A DNA stretch of 64,000 nucleotides from Ensifer sp. PDNC004 (GTDB lineage Bacteria; Pseudomonadota; Alphaproteobacteria; Rhizobiales; Rhizobiaceae), in the NCBI RefSeq assembly GCF_016919405.1, contig NZ_CP070353.1:2914501-2978500 (forward strand), written 5' to 3'. Every line of letters begins with the position of its first letter. Within the stretch, counting starts at the first letter, position 1. A model generated the notes under the pieces. The model did not search any database, was not told the origin of the DNA, and was given only the letters and a program-made list of their open reading frames with translations. Both the position numbers and the translations under genes were made by a program. Shown piece by piece: positions 12,595 to 25,031 of the stretch.

Positions 12595-13133
12595 TGGCGG
12601 AGAAGCAGACCGACCGGGCGCCGGGCAACAGGGCGCAGCTCAGGGCAGCGATCGCGCTCGGCGCGTTCGCGGCGCTTCTTGCCGGTCTGTTCGTCTGGCG
12701 TCCGGATGATCTCTATCTCTGGATCAAGGCGTTGCACGTTATCGCCGTGATGTCCTGGATGGCGGCGTTGCTCTACATGCCCAGGCTGTTCATCTACCAC
12801 ACGGATGCGGAACCCGGCTCCGCCCAGTCGGAAACCTTCAAGATGATGGAGTTGCGGCTCCTGAAGGTCATCATGAACCCGGCGATGATGATTTCCTGGG
12901 TGCTCGGGCTCTATCTCGCCTGGAGCGTCTATGGCTTCCAGGGTGGCTGGCTGCATGCCAAGCTTCTGTTCGTGGTGCTGCTGACGGTTGTCCACATGCG
13001 TTTCAGCCGTGCGGTGCGCGCCTTTCAGCGCGACGAAAACAGGCACGACGCGCGCTATTGGCGGTTGATGAACGAGGCCCCTACCCTCCTGATGATCCTC
13101 ATCGTCATCATGGTCGTCGTGAAGCCATTTTGA
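12591..13133 (+). CDS. hemJ: Protoporphyrinogen oxidase HemJ
   Basis: 180 residues. Inner-membrane protein of the HemJ family that oxidises protoporphyrinogen IX, the step after coproporphyrinogen oxidation. It has about four to five hydrophobic helices, with the conserved histidine in [15 protein letters not shown] and the MPRLFIYH segment. It is translationally coupled to hemE (ATGATG overlap), joining two haem steps in one operon. Confidence 0.93.
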   Translation: MMAEKQTDRAPGNRAQLRAAIALGAFAALLAGLFVWRPDDLYLWIKALHVIAVMSWMAALLYMPRLFIYHTDAEPGSAQSETFKMMELRLLKVIMNPAMMISWVLGLYLAWSVYGFQGGWLHAKLLFVVLLTVVHMRFSRAVRAFQRDENRHDARYWRLMNEAPTLLMILIVIMVVVKPF

Positions 13134-13190
13134 ATTTAATCGATTTGCGGCCTGTCATAGGCGTTTCTAATTTGCGACAGCCCCTTGCAG

Positions 13191-13206
13191 GGTTTCACGT
13201 GAATCG
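13191..13206. other. parS-like site 2 (hemJ-rho gap)
   Basis: GGTTTCACGTGAATCG. The inner 14-mer GTTTCACGTGAATC is identical to that of sites 1 and 8 and is the complement of sites 3 and 6. Contains GAATC. It lies in the rho leader region. Confidence 0.7.
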
Positions 13207-13327
13207 CTATTTTCTGCCATCTCCTCTTCATGGCTTGTGACAAAGACAAGAGCCTGCCCTTTCCAGCTGCAGCTCCCTAATCAATACTCGCCATCTCTCC
13301 ACTACCCATACCAAACATGGATCCTTC

Positions 13328-14593
<1,266 letters not shown>

Positions 14594-14619
14594 GACGCGT
14601 TCATCGCCAAATGTGAAGG

Positions 14620-14648
14620 CCGGTCGACCATGCGTCGGCCGGTTTTTT
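14620..14648 (+). terminator. Intrinsic terminator of rho
   Basis: An 8-bp stem (14620-14627 with 14635-14642, one G-U pair) with a 7-nt loop, followed by six T residues. Confidence 0.8.
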
Positions 14649-14743
14649 CGTTTCTAAACCTTAGCCGGATTCGCCACCGCTTTCGATTCGCTTTCGCAAC
14701 GATCTCCGCTCTACACCCGCCTTTGGATCGCCGTCCCTCCTGC

Positions 14744-14759
14744 TGATTCACGTGAAACA
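14744..14759. other. parS-like site 3 (rho-mnmE gap)
   Basis: TGATTCACGTGAAACA, one mismatch from consensus. The mismatch makes GATTC, a GANTC site. Confidence 0.78.
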
Positions 14760-14965
14760 CGTGCAGGCGTGAAAGACGAGGATGCAGCGGCATCTTGAAA
14801 TTTCAGCATTCTTTCGGCATAAGCACGCCGACCCTTTGAGATACCGTTTGGCTCTGTGTGAGCGCACTCCGCGAAGCAGGACGATCCGGTCGGGAACTTC
14901 GACGATCCCCATTGTTTCGACCATCGACGCGCTTACATGCGCCCGCGGTCTTTTCAGGTGAGCCC

Positions 14966-16294
14966 ATGACAGCGACGCAAACGATCTATGCGCTTTCCAG
15001 CGGAGCTCTGCCCGCCGGCGTCGCAGTCGTGCGTGTCAGCGGAAGGCACACCGAAGCGGTGCTGCAGGCACTATGTGGTGACGTGCCCTCGCCGCGGAAG
15101 GCGGCATTGAGATCGATTCGGTCTCGTAACGGTGATGTCATCGATAGCGGCCTTGTTCTCTACTTTCGCGGACCTGCCTCCTTTACCGGAGAAGATTGCG
15201 CCGAGTTTCAGATCCATGGTGGCCGCGCCGCGGTCAACGCGTTGCTTGAGGAACTCTCGAAGCTCGAGGGTTTGCGCCATGCAGAAGCCGGTGAGTTTTC
15301 GCGCCGCGCTTTCCAGAACGGCAAGCTCGACCTGGTCGAGGTGGGGGGTCTCGCTGACCTGATTGTCGCCGAGACGGAAATGCAGCGTCGGCTTGCGATC
15401 GAGCATTCCGGCGGCGGACAGTCGAAGGTCTATGCCGGCTGGGCGAAGCGCTTGACCCATGCGCGGGCGATGATCGAGGCGGAGCTCGATTTTGCCGATG
15501 AAGACGACGTGCCGGGATCGGTCAGCGAGCGCATCTGGCGGGACATGTCGCTGCTGTCGCAAGAGATCGCAGCGCATATTGCCGACGCTCCAATCGCGGA
15601 GATCATCCGCGATGGGCTGAAGATCGTCATCGCGGGTGAGCCGAACGCCGGCAAGTCGAGTTTGCTCAACGCGCTGGCCCGGCGCGACATTGCCATCGTC
15701 ACTGAGATTGCCGGCACAACCCGCGACGTCCTTTCCGTCGACCTTTCCTTAGCCGGATTCTCCGTGAAACTTTATGACACGGCCGGTCTGCGGGAAACCG
15801 ACGAGAAAGTAGAACAAGAAGGCATTCGTCGCGCGCGAGAAATTATCGAGAGAGCGGATCTGATCTTGCTGCTGGCCGATGCACCGGATGGATTTGATGT
15901 CATATCCGACCTTACATCCGAGATGACGCCGGTGCTGCGCGTTGGAACCAAGCTCGATCGCGGCATTGTTAGTTGGCGCGATGGTTCTGCCGACGTGTTG
16001 GTTTCCACAAAAACCGGCGCCGGCATGGAACAACTGCTGGACGCGATCGCGGGACACCTGCCCGATCTCAGTGGGCGGACGTCGCTGTCGCTACCGTCGC
16101 GGCGGCGACATGTCGATAGCCTTCGGCAGGCACAACGCTCGATCGACGACAGCCTGGCAAGGCAGGATCTGGGGCTGGACATACGCGCGGAACTCTTGCG
16201 CCTTGCTGGCGATGCAATTGGACGGATAACCGGGCGTGTGGATGTTGAGAACCTTCTTGATGTGATATTTTCCGAATTCTGTATCGGGAAATAA
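14966..16294 (+). CDS. mnmE: tRNA modification GTPase MnmE
   Basis: 442 residues. With MnmG it installs the (carboxymethyl)aminomethyl group on the wobble uridine of several tRNAs. Order: N-terminal tetrahydrofolate-binding domain (TIYALSSGALPAGVAVVRVSG), helical domain, inserted G domain (GEPNAGKSSLLN, DTAGLRETD, TKLD) and the C-terminal CIGK motif carrying the catalytic Cys. ATG 14966 is fixed by AGGTGAG at 14956-14962. It lies 95 nt before mnmG with a parS site between. Confidence 0.96.
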   Translation: MTATQTIYALSSGALPAGVAVVRVSGRHTEAVLQALCGDVPSPRKAALRSIRSRNGDVIDSGLVLYFRGPASFTGEDCAEFQIHGGRAAVNALLEELSKLEGLRHAEAGEFSRRAFQNGKLDLVEVGGLADLIVAETEMQRRLAIEHSGGGQSKVYAGWAKRLTHARAMIEAELDFADEDDVPGSVSERIWRDMSLLSQEIAAHIADAPIAEIIRDGLKIVIAGEPNAGKSSLLNALARRDIAIVTEIAGTTRDVLSVDLSLAGFSVKLYDTAGLRETDEKVEQEGIRRAREIIERADLILLLADAPDGFDVISDLTSEMTPVLRVGTKLDRGIVSWRDGSADVLVSTKTGAGMEQLLDAIAGHLPDLSGRTSLSLPSRRRHVDSLRQAQRSIDDSLARQDLGLDIRAELLRLAGDAIGRITGRVDVENLLDVIFSEFCIGK

Positions 16295-16336
16295 TCAGTA
16301 GCGCAGAGCAATACAACGTTTGCGAGTCTTTCATTG

Positions 16337-16352
16337 TGTTTCACGTGAAACG
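16337..16352. other. parS-like site 4 (mnmE-mnmG gap)
   Basis: TGTTTCACGTGAAACG, a perfect symmetric GTTTCACGTGAAAC core. The next base pair begins GATTC, so a GANTC site directly abuts it. Confidence 0.9.
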
Positions 16353-16388
16353 ATTCGTGCCGGGGTCAACCCCGGAGAAGAGGCAAAG

Positions 16389-18269
16389 ATGCAATTTGAC
16401 GTAATCGTCATTGGCGGTGGCCATGCCGGCTGCGAGGCCGCGGCTGCGGCCGCGCGTCTGGGCGCCAGCACGGCGTTGATCACGCACAAGGCATCGACGA
16501 TCGGGGTTATGTCCTGCAACCCGGCCATCGGCGGACTGGGCAAGGGACACCTGGTCCGCGAGATCGATGCGATGGACGGCTTGATGGGGCGCGTCGCCGA
16601 TGCCGGCGGCATTCAGTTTCGTCTGCTCAATCGCCGCAAGGGACCGGCGGTGCGTGGACCGCGCACCCAAGCGGATCGTCGCCTCTATCGCGAAGCCATG
16701 CAGCGGGAGATCGCTGCCATCGACAATTTGACGGTTATAGAGGGCGATGCCTTCGACCTGTTGGAAGACCAGGGCCGTATCCAAGGTGTCGTCATGAAGG
16801 ACGGCCGAAGCTTCCAAGCCAAGTCCATTGTCCTGACGACGGGCACGTTCTTGAAGGGCCTCATTCATATCGGCGATCAAAAGATCCCGGCCGGTCGCGT
16901 TGGTGAGGAACCGTCCGTCGGACTCTCCGGCACCTTGCTACGGTTTGGCTTACGGCTTGGCCGCCTGAAGACTGGAACGCCCGCCCGCCTGGATGGACGC
17001 ACCATCGATTGGGCAAATGTTGGCTGCCAGGGCCCGGACGAGGATCCGGTGCCGTTCTCGTTCATGACCGACAGGATTGTGAACCGCCAGATCGATTGCG
17101 GCGTGACGCGCACCACGGAAGCGACACACAAGATCATTGCCGACAATATCGGCAAGTCGGCAATGTATTCCGGTCAGATCGAGGGTGTAGGACCGCGCTA
17201 TTGTCCGTCCATCGAGGACAAGATTGTACGGTTCGGCGAGCGCGATGGTCACCAGATCTTCCTGGAACCCGAGGGTCTCGACGACGACACGATCTATCCG
17301 AACGGTATTTCGACATCGCTGCCGGCAGACATTCAGGAAGCCTTTATCAAGACGATCCCCGGCCTGGAGAATGTCGCAATCCTCCAGCCTGGTTATGCCA
17401 TCGAGTATGATCACGTCGATCCGCGCGAATTGAACGCGACCCTTGCCGTGCGCAAGATGCCGGGGCTTTTCCTGGCCGGGCAAATCAACGGCACGACTGG
17501 CTATGAGGAAGCGGGTGCCCAGGGTCTCGTTGCCGGATTGAATGCCGCATTGATCGCGACAAACCGTCCCGAGGTCGTGTTCAGCCGGACGCAGTCCTAT
17601 ATCGGTGTCATGATCGACGACCTGACGTCGCGTGGGATCACTGAGCCCTATCGCATGTTCACCTCCCGCGCGGAGTACCGACTGTCGCTGCGGGCTGACA
17701 ATGCCGATGCACGCCTGACACCGCTTGCCATGGAGATTGGTTGCATCTCCGATGCGCGCCGCGATCGCTTCGTCGATTGGCGTGCGCGTTTCGACGAAGG
17801 GCGCGCGCTGCTGAAGAGCCTCTCGGTTACCCCGGCCGAGGGTAACCGTCATGGCCTGAAGCTCAATCAGGATGGCCAACGGCGTACCGCTTTCGAGATC
17901 CTGTCCTATCCCGATCAGTCGATTCCCGGCTTGCAGCAGATCTGGCCCGAGCTGTCGTCGATTGGTCCGCGCGTCGTTGAGGCGCTTGAGATCGATGCGG
18001 TCTATGCCGTCTACATGGATCGCCAGGCCGCGGATATTGCCGGCATTCAGCGCGAAGAAAATCTCGTCATACCCGATGGCTTCGACTTCGATATGCTCTC
18101 GGGCCTCTCCAATGAGTTGAAGCAGAAGCTGAAGCAGCAGGCGCCCCGTAATCTGGCTCAGGCGATGAAGGTCGACGGCATGACGCCGGCTGCGGCATCG
18201 CTGATCCTGGCATGGCTGAAGCGACAGAACCGTACCGTAGAACGTGAAGAAAGGGCCAGTGTACAATGA
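16389..18269 (+). CDS. mnmG: tRNA uridine-5-carboxymethylaminomethyl modification enzyme MnmG (GidA)
   Basis: 626 residues. FAD-dependent partner of MnmE in wobble uridine modification. The N-terminal Rossmann motif [12 protein letters not shown] and the GidA signature [15 protein letters not shown] are present. GAGAAGAGG at 16375-16383 sets the ATG at 16389, although the frame is open upstream through the parS site. It overlaps rsmG by 4 bp, giving the usual mnmEG-rsmG-parAB order. Confidence 0.97.
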   Translation: MQFDVIVIGGGHAGCEAAAAAARLGASTALITHKASTIGVMSCNPAIGGLGKGHLVREIDAMDGLMGRVADAGGIQFRLLNRRKGPAVRGPRTQADRRLYREAMQREIAAIDNLTVIEGDAFDLLEDQGRIQGVVMKDGRSFQAKSIVLTTGTFLKGLIHIGDQKIPAGRVGEEPSVGLSGTLLRFGLRLGRLKTGTPARLDGRTIDWANVGCQGPDEDPVPFSFMTDRIVNRQIDCGVTRTTEATHKIIADNIGKSAMYSGQIEGVGPRYCPSIEDKIVRFGERDGHQIFLEPEGLDDDTIYPNGISTSLPADIQEAFIKTIPGLENVAILQPGYAIEYDHVDPRELNATLAVRKMPGLFLAGQINGTTGYEEAGAQGLVAGLNAALIATNRPEVVFSRTQSYIGVMIDDLTSRGITEPYRMFTSRAEYRLSLRADNADARLTPLAMEIGCISDARRDRFVDWRARFDEGRALLKSLSVTPAEGNRHGLKLNQDGQRRTAFEILSYPDQSIPGLQQIWPELSSIGPRVVEALEIDAVYAVYMDRQAADIAGIQREENLVIPDGFDFDMLSGLSNELKQKLKQQAPRNLAQAMKVDGMTPAAASLILAWLKRQNRTVEREERASVQ

Positions 18270-18904
18270 AGGCGAGTCCAATCGATGTGTTGAACGGACT
18301 GCGTGTTTCACGTGAAACGAATGAACGGCTCGAGCATTTTGCCAGACTTTTTCAGAAGTGGGCGAAGTCGATCAACCTTGTAGCGCCGTCGACGGTAGAG
18401 GATCTTTGGCGCCGGCATATCGTCGATAGTCTGCAACTCGCGCAGCTGTCGCCGGGTCCGAAGACCTGGGTCGATCTTGGCAGCGGTGGTGGTTTTCCCG
18501 GCGTGATCACGGCGATCTATCTCGCCGAGTTTGCTGACGGCTGGGTGCATCTCGTCGAAAGCAACAACAAGAAGGCTGCCTTTTTGCGCGTCGCCTTGGC
18601 AGAAACGGGCGCGCGCGGCTCCGTTCACCCGGTTCGAATCGAAGATGCGGGAGCAATTATTCCCCGCGCCGATGCTGTTTCTGCGCGCGCACTCGCGGAT
18701 TTGACCCTGCTGCTTGACTATTCTGCGCCGTGGATGACGGCACAGGACCAAAAAGCGGTCGCGTATTTTCACAAAGGGCGGGATTACCAGCGTGAAATCG
18801 ACAAAGCCGTTGGCCGCTATCAGTTTGATCTGGTAAAACATCCAAGCGTGGTCGAGCCGGATTCTGTCGTGCTCGAGATCGCAAATCTGTCACGCAAGGC
18901 TTAG
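18266..18904 (+). CDS. rsmG: 16S rRNA (guanine527-N7)-methyltransferase
   Basis: 212 residues. SAM-dependent methyltransferase of 16S rRNA G527. Motif [12 protein letters not shown] is near residue 70 and [10 protein letters not shown] precedes it. Codons 13-18 (RVSRET) are encoded by a perfect parS core, so the N-terminus doubles as a ParB site. The start overlaps mnmG by 4 bp and the stop overlaps the GTG of parA. Confidence 0.95.
   Translation: MKASPIDVLNGLRVSRETNERLEHFARLFQKWAKSINLVAPSTVEDLWRRHIVDSLQLAQLSPGPKTWVDLGSGGGFPGVITAIYLAEFADGWVHLVESNNKKAAFLRVALAETGARGSVHPVRIEDAGAIIPRADAVSARALADLTLLLDYSAPWMTAQDQKAVAYFHKGRDYQREIDKAVGRYQFDLVKHPSVVEPDSVVLEIANLSRKA
18304..18319. other. parS-like site 5 (inside rsmG)
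   Basis: TGTTTCACGTGAAACG, perfect symmetric 14-mer core, within the rsmG coding region and 600 nt before parA. Confidence 0.9.
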
Positions 18905-19716
18905 TGATCGCGAGCGGAAACATGTTTGGTGGCAAAAACCGGATAATCACAATCGCAAATCAGAAGGGTGGCGTGGGCAAAACCACGACGGCCATCAACC
19001 TGGCGACCGCATTGGCGGCTATCGGCGAGCGCGTGCTGATCGTCGATCTCGACCCTCAGGGCAACGCCAGCACCGGTCTTGGTATCCAGCGCCGCGATCG
19101 GAACCTGTCGTCCTATGAATTGATGATGGGATCGCACGGGATCGGAGAGATCGCCCAGGAGACCGCGGTCCCAAACCTTGCGATCATTCCTTCGACGATG
19201 GACCTTCTCGGTGTCGAGATGGAAATCGCGCAGGAACCGGATCGCGTCTTCCGTTTGCGCAAGGCCTTGGTCAGTCCCGCCGCAATGGAATATTCCTACG
19301 TGCTGGTCGATTGCCCGCCGTCGTTCAATCTTCTGACGATGAACGCGATGGCAGCGGCCCATTCGGTGCTCGTCCCTCTGCAGTGCGAGTTCTTCGCGCT
19401 CGAGGGCTTGAGCCAGCTGCTGGAGACGGTGGATCAGATACGCCGGACCGTGAATCCAAGCCTGGATATCCAGGGTATCGTCCTGACCATGTTCGATTCG
19501 CGCAACAATTTGGCACAGCAGGTTGTCAGCGACGTCCGGACGCATCTTGGCGACAAAGTCTACCACACTCTGATCCCGCGCAATGTTCGCGTCTCGGAAG
19601 CCCCGTCCTACGGCAAACCGGCCATTCTGTATGATCTGAAATGCGCCGGCAGCCAGGCCTATCTGCAGCTGGCCTCCGAAGTCATTCAGCGCGAGCGCCA
19701 GCGCAAGGCAGCATAA
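18904..19716 (+). CDS. parA: Chromosome partitioning ATPase ParA
   Basis: 270 residues. Deviant Walker ATPase that segregates the origin with ParB-parS. KGGVGKTTTAINLA is the Walker A (residues about 21-34), VDLDPQGNAST the A' box and VLVDCPPS Walker B. The GTG at 18904 shares a base with the rsmG stop; an ATG at 18922 behind GAGCGGA is an alternative that also matches the family N-terminus. parB follows 35 nt later. Confidence 0.96.
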   Translation: MIASGNMFGGKNRIITIANQKGGVGKTTTAINLATALAAIGERVLIVDLDPQGNASTGLGIQRRDRNLSSYELMMGSHGIGEIAQETAVPNLAIIPSTMDLLGVEMEIAQEPDRVFRLRKALVSPAAMEYSYVLVDCPPSFNLLTMNAMAAAHSVLVPLQCEFFALEGLSQLLETVDQIRRTVNPSLDIQGIVLTMFDSRNNLAQQVVSDVRTHLGDKVYHTLIPRNVRVSEAPSYGKPAILYDLKCAGSQAYLQLASEVIQRERQRKAA

Positions 19717-19751
19717 TCATTTCGGTAGCGTAATTTAACTCGGGTGACGAT

Positions 19752-20642
19752 ATGAACGACGATAGCTCGAAGAGGCGGCTCGGTCGCGGACTGGCCGCGT
19801 TGATCGGCGAGATGGATCAGCCGTTGCAAACGGGCGCGGCCGCCCCTGCCCCGGTCAATCCTGACCGGCGCGTGCCGATCGAGTTCGTATCGCGCAATCC
19901 GCGCAACCCGCGTCGCCAGTTCGACGAGGCTGAACTGCAGGATCTTGCCAATTCGATCCGCCAGCACGGGATCGTTCAGCCGGTCGTTGCCCGGACGATC
20001 GGCGCCGATCGCTACGAGATCATCGCCGGTGAGCGCCGCTGGCGTGCGGCACAGTTGGCCGGATTCACCGAAATCCCGGTCATCATTCGCGACGTCGACG
20101 ATCGGACGGCGCTCGAAATCGCCATCGTTGAAAACGTCCAGCGCTCGGATCTCAATCCGCTGGACGAAGCACTTGGCTACGAGCAGTTGATCGCGGAGCA
20201 CGGTTACACACAGAACGATCTCGGCGAGATCATCGGCAAGAGCCGAAGCCATGTGGCCAACAGCCTGCGTCTCTTGAAATTGCCTGAGCCGGTTCGAGAC
20301 ATGTTGTCGGAAGGCACGCTGTCCGCCGGACACGCGCGCGCGCTCATTCCGACGTCGGATCCGGCCACCCTCGCCCGGGCGATCATTGCCAAGGGTCTCT
20401 CGGTGCGTGACGCCGAGCGTATCGCGCAGAACGATATTCGTGCGCAGAACGATCCGAACTACGGCAAGACCGCCCGTCGCGACGAGAAGGATGCAGACAC
20501 GCTGGCGCTCGAGCGTACGCTGTCCGATAGCCTCGGGCTTGAAGTCACCGTGAACCACAAGGCGTCCGGTGGCCATCTGCGCATCGCCTACAAGACGCTG
20601 GATCAGCTTGAAGAAATCTGCCGGCTGCTGGAGCGGCGATAA
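19752..20642 (+). CDS. parB: Chromosome partitioning protein ParB
   Basis: 296 residues. CTPase and DNA-binding protein that loads on parS and spreads. The short N-terminal ParA-interacting region (RRLGRGLAALIGE), the CTP-binding GERRWRAAQLAG box and the HTH around SRSHVANSLRLLKLP are visible. It almost certainly binds the parS-like sites listed in this window. It ends before a strong terminator. Confidence 0.97.
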   Translation: MNDDSSKRRLGRGLAALIGEMDQPLQTGAAAPAPVNPDRRVPIEFVSRNPRNPRRQFDEAELQDLANSIRQHGIVQPVVARTIGADRYEIIAGERRWRAAQLAGFTEIPVIIRDVDDRTALEIAIVENVQRSDLNPLDEALGYEQLIAEHGYTQNDLGEIIGKSRSHVANSLRLLKLPEPVRDMLSEGTLSAGHARALIPTSDPATLARAIIAKGLSVRDAERIAQNDIRAQNDPNYGKTARRDEKDADTLALERTLSDSLGLEVTVNHKASGGHLRIAYKTLDQLEEICRLLERR

Positions 20643-20677
20643 GCCACTCCTTCAGATCTCGAATTCATGCGTTGATG

Positions 20678-20704
20678 GCGCGCCGCCCGAAGAGCGGCGC
20701 GCCT
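20678..20704 (+). terminator. Terminator of parAB
   Basis: A 10-bp GC-only stem (20678-20687 with 20695-20704), 7-nt loop, followed by TAATTGTTT. In the 204-nt gap between converging parB and holA I see no further gene. Confidence 0.75.
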
Positions 20705-20846
20705 AATTGTTTGATATAACGAGATCTTTTCGCATTCAGCCTAATTCGGCTGGTGACTTGAAGGCATCCAAACATCTCCGGCAGACAGGCCGAAAGCCTG
20801 CGGTGAAACTCGGACATGGAAGCAGCAATGGGCCTGGGCGGAGAGC

Positions 20847-21881
20847 TCAGCGTCGCGCCGACTGCACCGCAATCGCCATCAGGTTCTGTAGCACAAGGCT
20901 CTCTTCCAGGCTCGCGCGGCTGCGGCTCTGAAAAATGGTCGTCTGTAGGCGGTTGAGTTCGCGACGGATGGCCGGGCTCGACCAGTGCTTCAAGGCCGCC
21001 TCGACGATCGGCTTGCGGCGAAAGTGCAGACCACGTCCGAGGGTGGCGATCACCTGGCCGGCCTGCTGACGGCTCGCGTCCATCTCGGCGCGCATCACAT
21101 CGAGTTGCTGGAACTGGCGCAGGCACGCCTGCAGCACCAGAAAGGCCGGCGTCTTGGATGTCGTGATCTTCTGCATGGCGTGCAGCAAACCATCGAGGTC
21201 GCCCTTCAGCACCGCATCGACTGCATCGTCGACGGAGATGGCGCTGGCATCGCCAACGATATCGAGAACGTCCTCTTCGTCCACCGTGGACTTGCCACGG
21301 CAGTAGAGCGCGAGCTTTCGCAACTCGTTGCGCGAGGCCAGCCGGTCGCCGCCGAGCGCCTCCAGCAGCCTTTGCCGCGCCGCGGGGCTGATGCCCAGCT
21401 TCTCGTCGCCGAGTTCCTTGTCGATCAGCGCCTGCAGGCTGCGCGTATCGTCACTGTAACAGGCGATACAGGCGGCCGAACGGGCGCTTTCGCCGATCTT
21501 TCGAAGTGCCGACCCCTTCTTCAGGTCGCCGGCCTCGACGATCACATAGCTTCCGGTCGGTGGTTCGGTGGACAGGATCTGCAAGGCATCGACCAGCGGC
21601 TTTTCGTTGGCTGCGCCACGGACCCAGACGAGCTTTTCGCCGCCGAAGAGGCCGATCGAGTTTACCTCATCGAGCAGCCGTCCGGGCGCTTGGGTCAGTT
21701 CGCTGACGTCGAGCTTCAACAGCGAAAAGGGATCGTCGAGCGGCACGCCGCAGCGGCCGGCGATTGCCGAAGCACGCTCGGAGACGAGCCCGCGATCGGG
21801 CCCGTAGAGGATGAAAAGCCGGTAGACTCCGGCCGACTTCTGGAGAAAGGAGTCGAACTCGTGCGACTTGACCTCGCTCAT
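20847..21881 (-). CDS. holA: DNA polymerase III delta subunit
   Basis: 344 residues. Clamp-loader subunit that opens the beta clamp. FILYGPDRGLVSERA near the N-terminus, the central AAA+-like fold and the helical C-terminal collar region fit HolA. It follows lptE after 11 nt, in the leuS-lptE-holA arrangement widespread in proteobacteria. Confidence 0.92.
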   Translation of the reverse strand: MSEVKSHEFDSFLQKSAGVYRLFILYGPDRGLVSERASAIAGRCGVPLDDPFSLLKLDVSELTQAPGRLLDEVNSIGLFGGEKLVWVRGAANEKPLVDALQILSTEPPTGSYVIVEAGDLKKGSALRKIGESARSAACIACYSDDTRSLQALIDKELGDEKLGISPAARQRLLEALGGDRLASRNELRKLALYCRGKSTVDEEDVLDIVGDASAISVDDAVDAVLKGDLDGLLHAMQKITTSKTPAFLVLQACLRQFQQLDVMRAEMDASRQQAGQVIATLGRGLHFRRKPIVEAALKHWSSPAIRRELNRLQTTIFQSRSRASLEESLVLQNLMAIAVQSARR

Positions 21882-21892
21882 GCCGACACCGG

Positions 21893-22417
21893 TTAGCGGC
21901 TGAGAGCCGCGGCGATGTCGGCCCGGATCAGCTCGGCCAGTTCCTTCGCCGCGCGGTTTTCGCCGTCACGAACGGCGCGCACCTTGGCAAATTCCTGAAC
22001 TGGGAAGTCAACGAGGGCCACCGCCGTGCGGTTGCCCGACTTGATGGTCTCGCCCGTACCGATTTTTGTCAGATTGTAGTCCGCCTTGACGACGATACGG
22101 CCAGCGCCGGCGCGGTCCTTGGCCTGATCGTAGAGCACGCCCATCGAGCGGTGGGTGACGGTGAGCGCCAGGTGATATTGCGGGTTCGCAGGCTCGCCCT
22201 GGCCACCTGCGGCCAGGAAGATCAGCGCGTTGCGCACTTCCTGCTCGACGCGGTCGTTGGCTTCGGAAATCTCGATCGCCGCCAGTGCCGTCGAGGTGCC
22301 GACGGGGTCGGAATAGAGCGGCCGGACCTGGCAGCCGGCGAGCGCGGTCAACATGAGCACGCCAGCCAGAACCGGAATCGACCGGATACGGAAACCAGCT
22401 CTATCAGACAACGACAT
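21893..22417 (-). CDS. lptE: LPS-assembly lipoprotein LptE
   Basis: 174 residues. Outer-membrane lipoprotein that plugs LptD and helps place LPS at the surface. A signal peptide ends in the lipobox LTALAGC at about residues 26-32, and the mature part begins QVRPLYSD. The ATG at 22417 overlaps the leuS end by 14 bp. The sequence is divergent, as usual for the family, so identity rests on lipobox, size and position between leuS and holA. Confidence 0.88.
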   Translation of the reverse strand: MSLSDRAGFRIRSIPVLAGVLMLTALAGCQVRPLYSDPVGTSTALAAIEISEANDRVEQEVRNALIFLAAGGQGEPANPQYHLALTVTHRSMGVLYDQAKDRAGAGRIVVKADYNLTKIGTGETIKSGNRTAVALVDFPVQEFAKVRAVRDGENRAAKELAELIRADIAAALSR

Positions 22418-25031
22418 TGACGATCCTCTGGGGCACGACGATGATTTTCTTGGGGCTGCTGCCGTTGAGCGCGGACTTGACGGCATCGAGCGCCAGGACG
22501 GCGCTTTCGATCGCACTCTGATCCGCATCGCGGGCGATTGTCAAATCAGCGCGCTTCTTGCCATTGATCTGCACCGGCATGGTGATTTCGTTCTCGACGA
22601 CCAAGGCTGGGTTGAACGCCGGCCAGCGGCGTTCCGCAATCAGCCCTTCGCCGCCGATCTGGCGCCAGCATTCCTCGGCGAGGTGCGGCATCATCGGTGC
22701 GATCAGGTCGATCAGGATCGTCGTTGCGTCCTTTACGGCACTTGCCAGGGCCGTGTCGGCCTTGCCGGCGGCAACCTGGGTCAGCGGTGCGGCAAGCGTG
22801 TTCACGAGCTCGTAAATGCGCGCCACGGCCTTGTTGAAGGCGAGCTTGTCATAGTCCGCCTCGACCGCACGCAGCGCCTTATGCGCGGCTTGCGAAACCG
22901 ACAGTCCCTCGCCTTCGAGCGCCGGGGCGGCCTCGATTGCGCGCAGCTTCTCGGCCGCTTCGCTGATCAGGCGCCAGACGCGCTGCACGAAGCGATGCGA
23001 TCCTTCGACACCGGCTTCGGACCAGATCACGTCACGATCCGGCGGTGAATCGGAGAGAACGAAGAAGCGGGCGGTGTCGGCGCCGTAGGAGGCGATGATG
23101 TCGTCGGGATCGACGACGTTCTTCTTCGACTTCGACATCTTTTCGATCGAGCCGATGGCGATGTCCTCACCTGTCTCGATCAGCGTCGCACGCCGGCGTC
23201 CATCGATCTCCTCGATGTGGATTTCGGCCGGCGTTACCCATTCGCGCTGGGCGCCTTCGCCGCGGCTATAGGTTTCGTGCACGACCATGCCTTGCGTGAA
23301 CAGGCCCTTGAACGGCTCGTCGACGGCCACATGGCCGGTCGCTTTCATCGCGCGGGTGAAGAAGCGCGAATAGAGCAGATGCAGGATCGCGTGCTCGATG
23401 CCGCCGATGTATTGGTCGACCGGCAGCCAATGGTTGGCGACCTTGGGGTCGGTCGGATTGTCTTCCCACGGCGCGGTGAAGCGCGTGAAATACCAGGACG
23501 AATCGACGAAGGTGTCCATCGTGTCCGTCTCGCGGCGGGCGTCCTTGCCGCATTGCGGGCAGGAAACGTGGCGCCAGGTGGCGTGACGGTCGAGCGGATT
23601 GCCCGGCTTGTCGAAGGTAACGTCCGGCGGCAGCACGACCGGCAGGTCGGCCTTGGGAACCGGCACGACGCCGCAGTCCTCGCAATGGATGACCGGGATC
23701 GGGCAGCCCCAGTAGCGCTGGCGCGAGATGCCCCAGTCACGCAGGCGGAAATTGACCTTGCGCTCGGCACGTGGCGCGCCGTCGAGCATTTCCTTCTCGA
23801 GCTTCGAAGCAACGGTCTCGAAGGCGTCTTCCGTCGACAGGCCATCGAGGAAGCGCGAATTGATCATCACGCCGTCGCCGATATAGGCCTCGTCACCGAT
23901 AGCGAACGTCGCGGCGTCGCCGTCCTTCGGCATGACGACCGGAACGACAGGCAGATCGTATTTGCGCGCGAAGTCGAGGTCGCGCTGGTCGCCGGAGGGG
24001 CAGCCGAAGATGGCGCCCGTGCCGTAGTCCATCAGCACGAAGTTCGCGACATAGACCGGCAGTTCCCAGCTCGGATCGAGCGGGTGCTTGGCGCGGATGC
24101 CGGTGTCGATGCCCTTCTTCTCGGCCGTTTCAAGGGCTGCGAGCGAGGTACCGGCGCGGCGGCATTCCTCGCAGAATGCATCGACGTCCGGATTGCTGGC
24201 CGCCACCTGCCTTGCCAGCGGGTGATCGGCAGCGATCGCGAGGAACGAGGCGCCGAAGAGCGTGTCCGGACGGGTGGTGTAGACGGTGAGTTCGGTTGCG
24301 TCGCCGGCGGTGCCTTCGACGATTTCCCAACGCAGCGAAAGGCCCTCGGAGCGGCCGATCCAGTTCTTCTGCATCAGGCGCACCTTCTCGGGCCACTGAT
24401 CCAGCGTATCGAGCGCGTCGAGCAGTTCCTGGCTGAAGTCGGTGATGCGGAAGAACCATTGCGTCAGTTCGCGCTGTTCGACCAGCGCGCCGGATCGCCA
24501 GCCGCGGCCGTCGATCACCTGCTCGTTGGCGAGCACGGTGTTGTCGACAGGGTCCCAGTTGACCTTGGACTGCTTGCGGTAGACGAGGCCCTTTTCCAGG
24601 AAGTCCAGGAACAGGTACTGCTGGCGCTGGTAATAGGCGGGGTCGCAGGTTGCGAACTCGCGGTTCCAGTCGAGCGACAGGCCCATGACCTTCAGCTGCG
24701 CCTTCATCGAGGCGATGTTCTGGTAGGTCCAGCTGGCCGGGTGCACGCCACGCTCCATGGCGGCGTTTTCGGCCGGCATGCCGAAGGCGTCCCAACCCAT
24801 CGGGTGCAGCACGTTGAAGCCGCGGGCGCGCTTGTAGCGCGCTACCACGTCACCCATGGTGTAGTTGCGCACGTGTCCCATGTGGATGCGGCCCGAGGGA
24901 TAGGGGAACATCTCGAGCACGTAGTACTTTTCGCGCGGATCATCGTTCTCGGTCTGGAAGACCTCGTTCTTTTCCCATTCCTGCTGCCAACGGGGCTCGG
25001 CATCACGCGGATTGTATCGTTCGCTAGACAT
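22404..25031 (-). CDS. leuS: Leucyl-tRNA synthetase
   Basis: 875 residues. Class I synthetase charging tRNA-Leu. The HIGH-type motif [15 protein letters not shown] is near residue 42, an editing domain with [10 protein letters not shown] follows, and KMSKSKKN lies in the last third. ATG 25031 ([10 protein letters not shown]) is the family start; the open frame continues 90 nt upstream without support. It heads the leuS-lptE-holA operon. Confidence 0.98.
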   Translation of the reverse strand: MSSERYNPRDAEPRWQQEWEKNEVFQTENDDPREKYYVLEMFPYPSGRIHMGHVRNYTMGDVVARYKRARGFNVLHPMGWDAFGMPAENAAMERGVHPASWTYQNIASMKAQLKVMGLSLDWNREFATCDPAYYQRQQYLFLDFLEKGLVYRKQSKVNWDPVDNTVLANEQVIDGRGWRSGALVEQRELTQWFFRITDFSQELLDALDTLDQWPEKVRLMQKNWIGRSEGLSLRWEIVEGTAGDATELTVYTTRPDTLFGASFLAIAADHPLARQVAASNPDVDAFCEECRRAGTSLAALETAEKKGIDTGIRAKHPLDPSWELPVYVANFVLMDYGTGAIFGCPSGDQRDLDFARKYDLPVVPVVMPKDGDAATFAIGDEAYIGDGVMINSRFLDGLSTEDAFETVASKLEKEMLDGAPRAERKVNFRLRDWGISRQRYWGCPIPVIHCEDCGVVPVPKADLPVVLPPDVTFDKPGNPLDRHATWRHVSCPQCGKDARRETDTMDTFVDSSWYFTRFTAPWEDNPTDPKVANHWLPVDQYIGGIEHAILHLLYSRFFTRAMKATGHVAVDEPFKGLFTQGMVVHETYSRGEGAQREWVTPAEIHIEEIDGRRRATLIETGEDIAIGSIEKMSKSKKNVVDPDDIIASYGADTARFFVLSDSPPDRDVIWSEAGVEGSHRFVQRVWRLISEAAEKLRAIEAAPALEGEGLSVSQAAHKALRAVEADYDKLAFNKAVARIYELVNTLAAPLTQVAAGKADTALASAVKDATTILIDLIAPMMPHLAEECWRQIGGEGLIAERRWPAFNPALVVENEITMPVQINGKKRADLTIARDADQSAIESAVLALDAVKSALNGSSPKKIIVVPQRIVNVVV

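Larger units (their letters stand above)
14594..14965. other. Gap between rho and mnmE
   Basis: 372 nt. It holds the rho terminator, a copy of the 14-mer CCTTAGCCGGATTC (14659-14672), a parS-like site and the mnmE leader. An open frame runs back to 14858 in phase with mnmE but has no start signal. No other gene is supported. Confidence 0.6.

Noticed and set aside
20705..20846. Possible small RNA between parB and holA
   Set aside because: Some short hairpins occur, but no promoter, known RNA family or second terminator can be supported.
20665..21126. 153-codon frame overlapping the end of holA
   Set aside because: Pro/Arg-rich out-of-frame product; overlaps holA and the parAB terminator.
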